64,000 bases of DNA from Sphaerulina vaccinii (Eukaryota; Ascomycota; Dothideomycetes; Mycosphaerellales; Mycosphaerellaceae): NCBI GenBank assembly GCA_022570795.1, contig JAKUDP010000002.1, forward strand, positions 496,001-560,000. The letters run 5' to 3'. Below, piece after piece: positions 19,198 through 29,159 of the stretch (positions are counted from its first letter, which is position 1; each line of letters opens with the position of its first letter). A program made the position numbers and the translations under genes. The notes beneath the pieces were generated by a model. It saw nothing but the letters and a program-made list of their open reading frames with translations, searched no databases and had not been told where the DNA came from.

Positions 19198-20536
19198 TCA
19201 GTAGTTGTTGATGATCTCGGCACCTTGTACGGCGCACTCCCGTGCTATGCGAGGGTCATTCGACTCCTTGAAGCGCTGAAAACAGCTGCGCAGCTCAGGC
19301 TGCAGAAAGGCGTCGTGCTGTGAAGGAAGCATGACTGCGCCAGTGCGCAAATGGAATTCCATCTCCGTCGTACAGCCTTGAGGGACTCGCCTAGCAGGAC
19401 CACGCTGCTGACGTGCTTTGATCGCGTCAGGTCGAACACGCGTGATTGGAAACGCCTGTGGTATCTTATGTCGCCAGTCATCGAGACATTGCAGGACTGC
19501 ATCCTGATACGATTGCGGAACACTGATGAACTTGGGTAAGCTGCTTTGCTTGATGGCTTTCTCCGCTTCGGCAATGGCGTCCTGCAGTACTTTGTACACG
19601 CTCGTCGGCATGATGGGACACAGGAAAGTGTAGAACAGGCATAAGAGCACCTCGCTATTTTCTGCTTGGTCGTCGTCGACCAGCTTGGAGAGCCGGTCCA
19701 GGAGTGAGATTACCACAATATCGCGAGCAATGGCGCAAGCATTGACATCGACAATGGTGAAGTGATACTGCTTTCGGTGTCGCTGCTTGGTCTTTTGGTC
19801 ATCGCTTGCAATGCTCGAGATCGTCTGATACAAATTGCGTGCATCTCCAATGCCGCCAAACAGGAATGAGACTTTTGGTCTAGAGTTCGATGACAGTGAA
19901 GAGTCGTACAGTGAGTCTGGCGTATCATGGCCGATAGAAAAGTACTCGATGGCGTTGAACCTGCTCGTTGCGTCAACACAAACTTTTGCACTAGTTTCCG
20001 CGACTGACTTACAGGTTTGGCTTGTATCTGGGGACATCAAGCACTATGGCATCGCACGCACGATTGAGATCGGTAGTCTGAAGCTTTGCATCCGTGTAAA
20101 GCTGAGTGCAGACCGCGAGTGCCGTCTCGTCCTTGAGGGCTTCTGTATTTGCCTGGACTGTCTGAAGAGCAAGATCGTACTGTGTGGCGACATGGTAGGC
20201 TTTCGCCTTTCTCACAAGGAGCTTACGACGGATGGCTGCGTGATCTCCAGTGTCCGGGGCTGAAGCCAGTAGAGCCAATGCACTATCGCAAGCAGCTATC
20301 GAGGCAGCGTAATCACCTAGCTCGTAGTGCGCAGCAGAGAGGTTGGACCAAGGTGACGGGTCTTCGGGATCGAGTCTGGATGCTTGTTCATAGAAGGTCA
20401 GACCTGCGACTGTTAGTTTCTCGCACGAGGAGAGTAGCTTCGTCGTGGACCTACTCTTAGTGATCTTTCCTGCTTTGTATAGTTCGTTGCCTTTCTGACG
20501 AGCGTCTTCTGATGGAGACGGCATTGTTGCTGCCAT
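19198..20536 (-). CDS. TPR and DUF4470 protein, N-terminal part up to an in-frame TGA
   Basis: Exons are 20455-20536, 20013-20403 and 19198-19960, giving 411 residues to the TGA. The first intron (51 nt, GTAGGT...AACTAACAGTCGCAG) is open in frame and easily missed; removing it yields a clean TPR helix pair. Residues about 10-150 form TPR repeats (QKGNELYKAGK, ASRLDPEDPSPWSNLSAAHYELGDYAASIAACDSAL). They are followed by DUF4470 with its hallmark SFLFGGIGDARNLYQT at about 185-200, then a helical region. DUF4470/TPR proteins are common in Dothideomycetes, often with MYND fingers, and have no established role. The protein most likely continues into the frame ending at 17656. Confidence 0.7.
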
Positions 20537-21005
20537 ATAGTGTGCGTACGTAAGTGATCAAAGCATGATTGAAAGCAGAGGTAGTCAACCAAAAGATGGG
20601 CGTGTGCTCAAAAGTCAGGTCGCGCTAGGACGCGTCGACACGTCGGCCTTGACGACCAGAACCAGGATGAGAGCATGCAAAAATGGCAGAAATGCACCTA
20701 TCCGAATCGCGATGCATGTTGTGCAGATTGTGCATTTTGTGATAGATTGTGAGTGTATGTCGTTGATGTGGGTCAGCAGAAGCTCACAGAGAAGGAGCTA
20801 ATTTACTTACTTGCAGGGGTGTTAAGATGCACTATATTGCCTGCTTGAACAGAATCAAGGTCCAGAATATCAAAAGAGGCACGATGATAATGGGTGATCA
20901 CACATTAGCAATTTCTTTTCGATATACACTCATCATCAGCGAAAAGGTATCTTTCCTTTGAACGCCAGACACAGAAAACCAGGTATTTTGTGTTTGCACC
21001 TCACT
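20537..21005. other. Intergenic, no gene seen
   Basis: 469 bp: promoter of the TPR-DUF4470 gene and 3' flank of the carrier gene. It is AT-richer than its neighbours and has no supportable exon. Confidence 0.4.
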
Positions 21006-22322
21006 TCATTGCCCGACAGCTTTCTTCGCAGCCTCAACAGTATCATGCACGGCATCTTTAGCCATTTCTTGCGCCTTGGCCATCTCTGCATCAAACCGCT
21101 TCGTCAAGCGCAAAACCATGTAGTACAATTGGACAACTCCGATATGTACGCCATCTTTAGCCGCCATGGTGATTCCATGTTGCAAGAAGCCCTTCACGAC
21201 CTCGCCTTCCAATCCAGAGTACAAGCCGGCAACACCTTCGTTCCTGTAGATCTTCTGAAGCGCAACGAAGATTCTCGTCTGGCCTTCGAGGAGTTTTGTA
21301 ACTTTCTTAATGACTTGTTGTACTTGCTTCTTGCGATCAGGAGTTTTGCTATCATTCACCGAAACGTAGTGCTCGCCAGGATCGGCGTCGTTGTCTGAAG
21401 AAGAGCCTCGTGTAGCTTGCGCGCGAGACTTTGCAAGCATAATTGGGTATGTGAGTGATGTTGCGACGACCTTTGATATGGCGGCGACCAGGAAAGTCAC
21501 ACTGGCGTTATCGCGTTTGGTCTTCGGTACCAGACCTTTCAAAAGGTTATCAACAGCGAACGTGATAGCCGGGTTGAGTGTGAGGATCAGTTGGGGACTG
21601 TAACCAGCCCAGAATCCAGCAATGCCCTTCTCGCTTCGGATCTGGAGGGCGATGTCTTTGACGCTCGATGACTCCGGTGTCGCATTTGGATCTCTGGCTG
21701 CTATAAGTGCAGCGGTCTGTTGCCTGACAACAATGTTCGAGATGGGTTGTGTGACAGCCTTGGACATTGCTCCAGCCACTATCCCAACACTTAATTCCTT
21801 CAAGACTGGCAATTGTTTCCCTCCCTGTCTCTTCAGCATCTGTTCTCTCACGGCATTGTACGCAAGGAAGAACAAGAAGGCATCAGCGATGTGTTTCACC
21901 ACATCTGAACTCAATCCAGCATAGAACCCCTTCAAGCCTCCCTCATTCTTGTAGATCTTCTGCGCTGCATCGATTGGATTCTTATACTCCGCATCAGCAT
22001 TTCCAGCTGCACTGGGGGCCTCTTTGTCGCCTTTCAACTGCTTCTGCACCTGCATGCGAGTGACTATCGTGTCAATCGGGTAGACTACCGCCTTGGAAAA
22101 CGCGCTCGCAAGTCCTCCGGCTAAGGCATGACCTATAGCTGGAAGGATAGGTCCAATGGCGCCGCCGGATTTCGCTGCATATTGCTCTTCGGTCGTGAGA
22201 TGGTAAAGTGTGAAAGCGTCCTCGGGAGTAAATTCAGCGCCGTTCAGAAGGATGATCTGATCATAAAAAGAGCTCACAAGTTGGGAGTTGTACGTGAAGA
22301 AGCCGGCAGCCTTGTCTGACAT
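21006..22322 (-). CDS. Mitochondrial carrier superfamily protein, peroxisomal PMP47/ANT1-like
   Basis: A single exon of 438 residues. It has three carrier repeats, each with a signature: YPIDTIVTRMQVQ (first), TQPISNIVVRQQT (second, with Gln before Pro instead of the usual aromatic) and YPIMLAKSRAQA (third). Each is followed by G-x-x-x-G-type helices such as GGLKGFYAGL, GIAGFWAGYSP and GVAGLYSGLEGEVVKGFL. The second-repeat TQPISNIVVRQQT pattern is close to peroxisomal adenine nucleotide carriers (PMP47/ANT1), which import ATP for fatty-acid activation. A 50-residue N-terminal extension and a polar insertion before repeat 3 are longer than usual. Peroxisomal placement is inferred. Confidence 0.85.
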   Translation of the reverse strand: MSDKAAGFFTYNSQLVSSFYDQIILLNGAEFTPEDAFTLYHLTTEEQYAAKSGGAIGPILPAIGHALAGGLASAFSKAVVYPIDTIVTRMQVQKQLKGDKEAPSAAGNADAEYKNPIDAAQKIYKNEGGLKGFYAGLSSDVVKHIADAFLFFLAYNAVREQMLKRQGGKQLPVLKELSVGIVAGAMSKAVTQPISNIVVRQQTAALIAARDPNATPESSSVKDIALQIRSEKGIAGFWAGYSPQLILTLNPAITFAVDNLLKGLVPKTKRDNASVTFLVAAISKVVATSLTYPIMLAKSRAQATRGSSSDNDADPGEHYVSVNDSKTPDRKKQVQQVIKKVTKLLEGQTRIFVALQKIYRNEGVAGLYSGLEGEVVKGFLQHGITMAAKDGVHIGVVQLYYMVLRLTKRFDAEMAKAQEMAKDAVHDTVEAAKKAVGQ

Positions 22323-23504
22323 CTTGAACAGCAGTAGATATGGTGTGCTTGAGCGCAGAATATGTACAGCTTTGCTTTTCTTGATATTCAGACTACGGCT
22401 ACCAGAACGACTCTAGTAACAGATCTCCTTTGACGATGTTCGTCGTTCAATATAGAAGGGACTTGGGACTACAATATTCTCATCTCTCGAGATGTCAGCT
22501 TCTCGTCCAACAATCCAGAACGTGCCCGCCTCCACCCTAACGACCCATGTCTTCTCTTCATCTTGCGTCCGTTTCTCCGCTCCAGAAACTAATCACTTAC
22601 TTCGATTCGTTCGCTTGACGCGTTTCCTGGTCCAAATTACAGGCTGGTCGATGCGTCTGCCCTCCTTCAATGAGGGGAAAGTGGTACGTAGAAGAGGAGA
22701 ATAGCTTGTCGATGCAAGGACATGGTATGAGAGGTCGAGAAGTAAGATGGATGCGGCCGTGATCTCGAGCTAGGATGCTTTCACGAGAACGCGAACCAAA
22801 GAGCTGCAGTCGTCATGATGTTCCCCAGACTGATCCTTACCGCTTCCTCGGCAGGCATTCCTCGGTATGCTAGCCGAAAAGCATACTATACCGTATTGAG
22901 CTCCTGCCTTGAGAGTGTCCTCGATGTTTGTCTTTTAGTCAGAGTAAATAGTATTCTTCTGAAGGTCTCTCTGAGGGAGTCACTTTCAGTTTGCCTTGCC
23001 TTGCAATTCAGCGCACCTGTTGCCATGAGACTAGCTTCGCCATTGGCTCACAATAAGCGGACGCTAGCGGCTGTCAGCATGATGGTGAATGAGCTGATGA
23101 GCTGGTGAGCTGCTGAGACCTTGCATTGGTCGATCCGATAAGGGAGCTAACGGCTGTCACTTCTCATTCACCATGACAATCATAATCACATTCGCACTGA
23201 CTAGAATCCCGGGTTTTGGTCGCGTTGTATTCGTGTTGTTGTTGATGTTGAAGGAGGATGAAGCACTCTCCTCTCCAGTCACTAATGCCGGCCGATTTGT
23301 GGTCCATGGTAAGAGCATCTTGTTATGGAAAGAGCATATGAGGAAGGAACGTCACTTAAATCCAGTTGAAACGATGGTTGGTGATTGGGCTCCCGAAGTG
23401 CCTGATTGAAGGCAGCTTTGCCATACGAATGTCGGTATCGTCTAATTCAACCTCTTCCAGACACAAGCGCCTGGCCCATCCAAGCGCCTGGCCCATCATC
23501 CCAT
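22323..23504. other. Intergenic, no gene seen
   Basis: 1.18 kb between the carrier start and the amino-acid transporter end, both on the minus strand, so it holds one promoter and one 3' flank. Open frames at 22492-22704 and 22815-23108 have no recognisable features. A perfect 17-bp tandem duplication is present at 23464-23497. Confidence 0.4.
23464..23497 (+). repeat. 17-bp perfect tandem duplication
   Basis: CAAGCGCCTGGCCCATC occurs twice in direct succession (23464-23480 and 23481-23497), just behind the stop codon of the amino-acid transporter, in its 3' UTR. It looks like a recent slippage event. Confidence 0.9.
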
Positions 23505-25127
23505 CTATCGCCCATGCGCAATATTAATGCTATTCGTAATAAGACACACAATCATCACGCAAAGACCATAGATAGCCAATGCAAGACTGCATTTCCGCAG
23601 TAATTCACTCTTCGCCTGTCGTCCATTACTCGTTCCACCCTCCTCAGCAGATCCTGTCCGATCATATTCTTCGTCCTCCTCGTCCTTCAATAGCCTCTGA
23701 TGATGAGGCGATTCCGGTGCACTGATCTTGTAGTAAAACAGTCCAGGAAGGATGAATGAAATGGCTGTGCTTCCGGTCGATCCAACGTATGCGAGGACCT
23801 TATCCAGACTGCTCACTGTCATGGCCACAATGTATGACATGATGATGATGAAAGTCGTCAAGATTGCGAAGCGTACCTCGCCCATCTCTGTCGGCGCTGG
23901 TCGTCCTGCTGGGACTTTACCGCTCAGCAGTGAGTGGCGCGTTGGAGATCCGCGAGAGGAAGCTACCGGTGTAAATTCCTGGCTTTGCCTGTTCACCGGT
24001 CGCCATTTGAGGACTGCGTCTAGAGAGGCTCGGCATGGGTGGACTTGGAGTGGGTAGCTGAACATGACAAGCACCACAATCGCTGCACGACCAATGGTAG
24101 ATGCCACGTTGGGCACATACTGAGCCACGATGTTACCGATCACGTTGTCGCCAAATGTGAGGTAGCCCGTGATCGCAACAAGAATGTAGGTGGCGGCAGC
24201 AGTACCGATGCTTGCGGTGACTACTGTTGTTGTTCGTCTCGGGCTGGGGTCGTTGATCTCGTTAAGGATTGAAAACATCTGTGGAAGTCAGCACTGTAGT
24301 CGTTCCATAAGCTGCATAATCCCTCACATTCTGATGACATGTGTATGCAAACACAATGACAGGGAAGCTTGACAATGTGGATCCTAATCCATGCCACTTC
24401 ACCCAATTCACATTCCCCTTCTCGTGTCCAGCATCGTTTGCAATGAAATGGTAGACAACAAGGACGACCAGATATGATATAGACACCAAAGCGATCATCG
24501 AGGTGTACTTCAAACTGTCCAGCTTGCGCAAGAATGACAGTGGTATCACAATAAGCCTGTCGCATACGTTAGCTTGACCATATGACTTCGCTCTCTGTGA
24601 CCAACTCACATAAAGGCAGTTACCCAGAACTGTCTGTCCACCAGATACAGTGCATCGTTGACGTTCCCAGCGAAACCTCTCACAACACCAGGCATGAGAT
24701 CGCCTATAATAATAAGATAGGAAACTCCCACTCCAAAGCACTTCAACGTAATCGCTGCGTCGAAGATAACAGCCGCTCCAGGATACGTGATCTGACTGAG
24801 CGCGAAGAACGAACTGCCTCCTCTATCCAGGTATCTCGCACATCTCGTCTGCAAGTATAATCCAAACCCACTCGTGAGACCTGCCCACAGAATGACTATC
24901 GCGCCCAATGTAATTCCCATATTCGAGAGGGCGTGAGGCATGGCAAGAACGCCTGCGCCGACTATGGTGTTGACCAGGTTTATGACTGAAGAGAGCCATG
25001 ATGCTGAACCGCCCTGCCCATCATGTTTCGAATGTCGAGAGCCACGGCTAGAGCGCGAGGTGGTACTTGCAGGTCTTGAGCCTCCGTGCTCACTCGCTGT
25101 ACTCGTGATCGCAGCGTAGGAGGCCAT
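23505..25127 (-). CDS. AAAP/AVT family vacuolar amino-acid transporter
   Basis: Exons are 24610-25127, 24328-24556 and 23505-24278 (introns 53 and 49 nt), giving 506 residues. A Ser-rich cytosolic tail of about 42 residues leads into WLSSVINLVNTIVGAGVLAMPHAL, the first span and hallmark of the amino acid/auxin permease family. Ten further hydrophobic spans follow, including FPVIVFAYTCHQNMFSILNE across the exon 2/3 join. A Pro/Ser/Arg-rich loop (QSQEFTPVASSRGSPTRHSLL) and an acidic loop (LLKDEEDEEYD) lie between late spans. The first-span motif and length fit yeast Avt5/Avt6/Avt7, vacuolar exporters of neutral or acidic amino acids. Substrate is not predictable. Confidence 0.88.
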
Positions 25128-25528
25128 GATGGCAGTAGAAAGGTCTCAAAGCGTCGCCCTCGTCGTGCTCGTAGTCGTAGTACCGTCAGGCGAGGGACGT
25201 GTATACCCTTGGCTTCTTCTGCCTGTTCGTTGCGCCCAAGGGGAGTAATTCGAGGGCTACCGCATGGGATGTCCAGAAGGCAGAAGCGACACGAGCGCTT
25301 CCAGTATATCGTGTATATGTACGCGACTCCAGTTCCGTGGTGTATGTTGTTGTTGCTGGTGTACAGAGGAGACAGGAGTGGTTGAGCTGGGAGATGATCG
25401 TGATCTTGTGAAATCGGACAAGGATGCCGTCTCTTGCGCCACCGACGCTCAGTCGCAATTCGCCCACAAGACCCTCGCTTCACCTTATCACTCACCTTGC
25501 AGTGTCAGACATGTGACAGCAGGTCGCA
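25128..25528. promoter_or_regulatory. Divergent promoter of the AVT transporter and RO-10
   Basis: 401 bp between two oppositely directed start codons. No recognisable element stands out. Confidence 0.4.
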
Positions 25529-26162
25529 ATGGCTGCACCGAACGAGACGGCGGCAGCGACGCTGTCCATGTTGGAAGAGCGACTCCATCGACTAGACTAC
25601 GCGATCAATGGCGATGTCCCTCGCGTTGACGTTAACAACTAAATACGAGCCCAAATCGACAGCATCGGCTACGGCACGACTACGAATACTCGAGCGGACA
25701 CTGAAAGCCTTGACGGCCAAGTCACATGCTGTGTCAGATATCCTCCAGATCCACCAGAAGTACCCAGAACTGTTCCATACCAGCGACGAGAAGACTGTCC
25801 CGAACACTCTCCATCCTGCTTCGCTAGCCCAGCTCATCCTTGCCCACGAGCACCTCTACAAGACGACTTCTTCTCAACTATCTACTCTGCACGACAACAG
25901 CACAATACCGGATACAGCTCCTTTGGTCAAGCTGATCGGATTAGAGCCACGCATTGACAGAGTGGAAGCGAAGCAGATTGAGCAAGCTCGAGAGTTTGCC
26001 GAGTTGAGGCTACGCAGCACGAGGCTGCTGGAGAACTGGTACAAGATGGGAGTTCTGGATATGGGCGAGAAGTGGGCTGATTGGGAGGAGAGGCTGAGGG
26101 ACTGTGAGATTATGGTAAGGAGGAAGGAGGCTGCCAAGAAAAGAGAGGAGGGTATGCTGTGA
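25529..26162 (+). CDS. ro-10: Dynactin p24-type subunit, RO-10 nuclear distribution protein
   Basis: A subunit of dynactin, the dynein activator needed for nuclear migration in hyphae. The N-terminal exon reads MLEERLHRLDYAINGD. The second frame carries the Neurospora RO-10-like pattern ATARLRILERTLKALTAKSHAVSDILQIHQKYPELFH, then PLVKLIGLEPRIDRVEAKQIEQAREFAELRLRSTRLLENWYKMGVL. It is mostly helical with coiled-coil character and about 199 residues, as in the family. The frames must be joined by an intron; the only phase-correct option keeping the conserved ATARL block is very short (about 25616-25649, 34 nt), so the junction is provisional. The gene converges with the next one, leaving 59 bp. 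Confidence 0.78.
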
Positions 26163-26221
26163 AGTGGATATCGCAAGGGAAGTTTGCCAGTACTACGGAC
26201 GATATCCAGAGCACCGGTTGC

Positions 26222-27031
26222 TCAGACATGCGAGTCTTCGAAGTCGAAGCGAATGGACAGCCTGTTCATGGCGACCTCAGCCCGGTCTAGCGCTCCAGCC
26301 TGCTCTCCGGTCTTGAGGACGGCGTCCCACAGTTCCCACGCCTCTTCACCCAGCTCCTTGCGCTCTTTTACCAGATCCGTCAGGACCTCCTTCATCCTTG
26401 CTATCTGGCCCTCAGCAAGTCTCGCACGAGCCTCAACGTCCAGGAGTCGACGCTTCAGCTGGCGCATTGGTCTCCATCTACTGGTGGCAAGTAGTCTTAC
26501 CAGTCTGGACAAACGCGCATTCTCCTCGTCTAGCTCGGTTCGCTTGGTCTTGTGTCTGTTAGCAGTGTCCCACAGAGCATTCAAGTTCTCCTTCATCTCA
26601 GCAATGATGACGTGTTTGTGGGACAGGTCTGCCTCTGCCCTCTCCAGGTGCTCAGCTAGTTCGCGGTTGAGGATGCGAAGCCGTGTGCTGTCTGAGACGT
26701 CCTTCATCCGCTGAGGTCGACCTTGTGGCGTGGGGCTTGCTTCTGCCTTTGACTGAGCAGCTAGCGATGCCATGGGCTGATAGTTGCTACGCTTGAGGAA
26801 ATCAGACCATGGTGGAGGATCAGGCGGCTCACCATTCCAGCTGGACGCTTCTTCGTCAATCCAATCTGAGGCTGATGCTGATGTCCTGTCGCATGGCAAG
26901 GAAGGCTGTGGTTCACAAGTTTGATTGTCACGCTGTGCAGGTGCCCCTTCGAAGTCGAGCTGCTGCGCTTCCAGTCTGCGAGGGCTGCATCGTACGATGA
27001 ATGCTCTGATCTGCTTGAAAGGCATGGTCAT
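26222..27031 (-). CDS. Coiled-coil protein, unrecognised
   Basis: A single exon of 269 residues. The first 110 residues are polar and Pro/Ser-rich (EPPDPPPWSDFLKRSNYQP). Residues about 112-250 are a nearly continuous predicted coiled coil (RLRILNRELAEHLERAEADLSHKHVIIAEMKENL..., ARLAEGQIARMKEVLTDLVKERKELGEEAWELWDAV). There is no membrane segment and no known catalytic motif. Because it neighbours RO-10, a cytoskeletal role is tempting, but the two genes converge and nothing else supports this. Confidence 0.72.
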   Translation of the reverse strand: MTMPFKQIRAFIVRCSPRRLEAQQLDFEGAPAQRDNQTCEPQPSLPCDRTSASASDWIDEEASSWNGEPPDPPPWSDFLKRSNYQPMASLAAQSKAEASPTPQGRPQRMKDVSDSTRLRILNRELAEHLERAEADLSHKHVIIAEMKENLNALWDTANRHKTKRTELDEENARLSRLVRLLATSRWRPMRQLKRRLLDVEARARLAEGQIARMKEVLTDLVKERKELGEEAWELWDAVLKTGEQAGALDRAEVAMNRLSIRFDFEDSHV

Positions 27032-27473
27032 GAATGCTGTGCGATATCAGCGTTCATTCTCCACTCCTTCCTGTCACTTAGTAGACTTCGCTGCTAGGCA
27101 CCATGTCTCACTGCTACTATTTGTGCCTTTGACTGCGATTTCAATGACCTGTGAGTTGTCCGTTTCCTCTGCTCTAAGACATACGCGAACCTGACGCGCG
27201 CGAGCTATCATATTGCAGGGTCGATGGCTGCCTGCATACTGATTACAAGGGCACGCGATAACTCTCCACAGTGCAAACGTTCACGCGTTTGTTCTGTACG
27301 ATTGCCCTTCAGGACTAAGAACTGCTTCACTTCCACCCACCTCCACGCTTAACACATCCTTCACGCTGCTGCCTGGTCCCACTATACCCAAGCTCATACA
27401 ACATATCACGCAGAATCATTGACCATCTCCCTGTCTCTACAGAACAGACACCGACAAACACAAACCGCCCATC
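27032..27473. promoter_or_regulatory. Divergent promoter region between two unrecognised genes
   Basis: 442 bp between start codons at 27031 (minus) and 27474 (plus). The plus side ends in a CA-rich leader (CACCGACAAACACAAACCGCC) typical of filamentous fungal 5' UTRs. No specific site recognised. Confidence 0.4.
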
Positions 27474-28688
27474 ATGTCTCCACGAGTTCTGAGCACGAAG
27501 AACACCCCACAGCAGATTGCTGAAGGCCTCGCCGATGCGATGAGGACCAAATCGTTGGCCACTGGAAGAGTCACCATTGCACTCCTCGTGCACAACGAGG
27601 ACAGCGAAATTCTGCTCTGCAATACATTCGGCAAAGACCCAGAGATCTCTCTAACTCTATACCACATGAGGCTCATCCATGAGATTGACCTTCAGCCATT
27701 CGCTGCTGACGAAGAAGCCGATGTCTCGATCAAAGCCATCACCGAAGACACAATAATGGCCAAGCTTGGTCCCGTCGATGTCAAGAACATTACAGTGCTG
27801 TACACTGGTGCAGAAGTCAAGAGTGCTAGGACTTTCGTGTTCGTCGCTTGCACTGTTGAGTCTAATGAGGTGCCAGACGCGCTCATGGGAGGTCTCCAGT
27901 GGCAGCCAGAGACTGCTCTTCAGAATGCAGACCTGACGGAGCTAGTGGCGTTGCTTGGTGTTGATGGCATTGGCCAACTGCTCGGCGCGCGTGAGCACTG
28001 GAAGGAAGGACTTGCAGTCGACACCACACCAGACCTTGTCTCAAGCCTGCCGTACACACCGGCCACACCAACATGTGGAGGCAAGGTTGAAGCTGAAGAA
28101 GCTGAGGACTCTGGCTACCAGCCTGACTCCGAGAGCTCCGCTGGCAGTGACGAAGCGAAGGACAACAGCGACGTCGAGGAGATTTACACACTGGAAGTCC
28201 AGGACACCGAAGACGATCTGCCAGACCTGGTATCTGACAACGACTTCGTCTTCGGCGACGAGGACCTGGACAACAAGGCTCAAGGACAACAGCTCACACG
28301 CTACGGAGGCACTGTGCCGCCACGCCGCCAGACCTACACTTCTGCTGTCGACCCAGGCTCAGATGATGACGAGAACGACGATTTTCCCTCGTACAACAAG
28401 AAGAAGCCTACCAAAGCCGAACGCCGTGTCTTTCAGGCCGACACTGCAATGACCCGTGGCTGTCGTGTTCCACGCAAGCAGCAGAAGAATCCACCTCTCA
28501 TGGTCGATCCAGCTTACCTCCACGATGGACCACGTTTCGCTCGTCCTGCTCAGAAGGTGAACGGACATCGCTTCGGAACCAAGATTGGCAGGTCGAAGAT
28601 TTCTCTGAAGACGGATCAGGCTATCAAGGGCGAGAGAGAAATGTGGGAGGAGTTGGAGAGGGTTGCGCCGGAGATGAGGTTGGTGTGA
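27474..28688 (+). CDS. Acidic protein, unrecognised
   Basis: A single exon of 404 residues; the ATG follows a CA-rich leader. Residues about 1-190 look globular (TGRVTIALLVHNEDSEILLCNTF, DVKNITVLYTGAEVKSARTFVFVACT). A strongly acidic disordered stretch follows at about 205-270 (EAEEAEDSGYQPDSESSAGSDEAKDNSDVEE). The basic C-terminus (KKKPTKAERRVF, RVPRKQQKNPP, GTKIGRSKISLKTDQ) contains candidate nuclear localisation signals. No named domain recognised. The acidic-plus-basic layout is often found in nuclear proteins, which is only a hint. Confidence 0.7.
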   Translation: MSPRVLSTKNTPQQIAEGLADAMRTKSLATGRVTIALLVHNEDSEILLCNTFGKDPEISLTLYHMRLIHEIDLQPFAADEEADVSIKAITEDTIMAKLGPVDVKNITVLYTGAEVKSARTFVFVACTVESNEVPDALMGGLQWQPETALQNADLTELVALLGVDGIGQLLGAREHWKEGLAVDTTPDLVSSLPYTPATPTCGGKVEAEEAEDSGYQPDSESSAGSDEAKDNSDVEEIYTLEVQDTEDDLPDLVSDNDFVFGDEDLDNKAQGQQLTRYGGTVPPRRQTYTSAVDPGSDDDENDDFPSYNKKKPTKAERRVFQADTAMTRGCRVPRKQQKNPPLMVDPAYLHDGPRFARPAQKVNGHRFGTKIGRSKISLKTDQAIKGEREMWEELERVAPEMRLV

Positions 28689-29159
28689 GGAAGGGAGGAA
28701 GGCAGATCCGTTGTTACGTCTGAACCCAGCAGCTTATGCGCATTGCCCTGCCCAGCCTAAGAAGTATGGTCGATAGCCTTCTCTGCAGAGACTGAAGCTA
28801 TGGTCATCAGCTATCTTTGAGTCCTCATAATGTTGCGACAGCCCACTGTCCGAAGCCTCAGTAGGATGGTAGCTAGCATGATACGCAGAAATAGAAGCTA
28901 GACCTAGCAAGTATATCTGATTGCACGAACTACCCTCTAATCAGTAAAGATGAAGATGAGATGAAGCAAGGAGAAACAGAAGAAGCTTCGTCATTCGTCA
29001 GCGGTTGAGTCAGCATTGTGGCGCACAGCATCCTCTGCAAGACCACATTTGTCCCAACATCTTTCTGATATCTCCGTAGCACGATCCTCTCGTGAGTATA
29101 ACTTTCAACCTATATCATTTCAAAATCTCCCGGAAACTCGAGAAGCTGCACAACTCAAG
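28689..29159. other. Intergenic, no gene seen
   Basis: 471 bp between two plus-strand genes: 3' flank then promoter. Nothing further identified. Confidence 0.4.
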
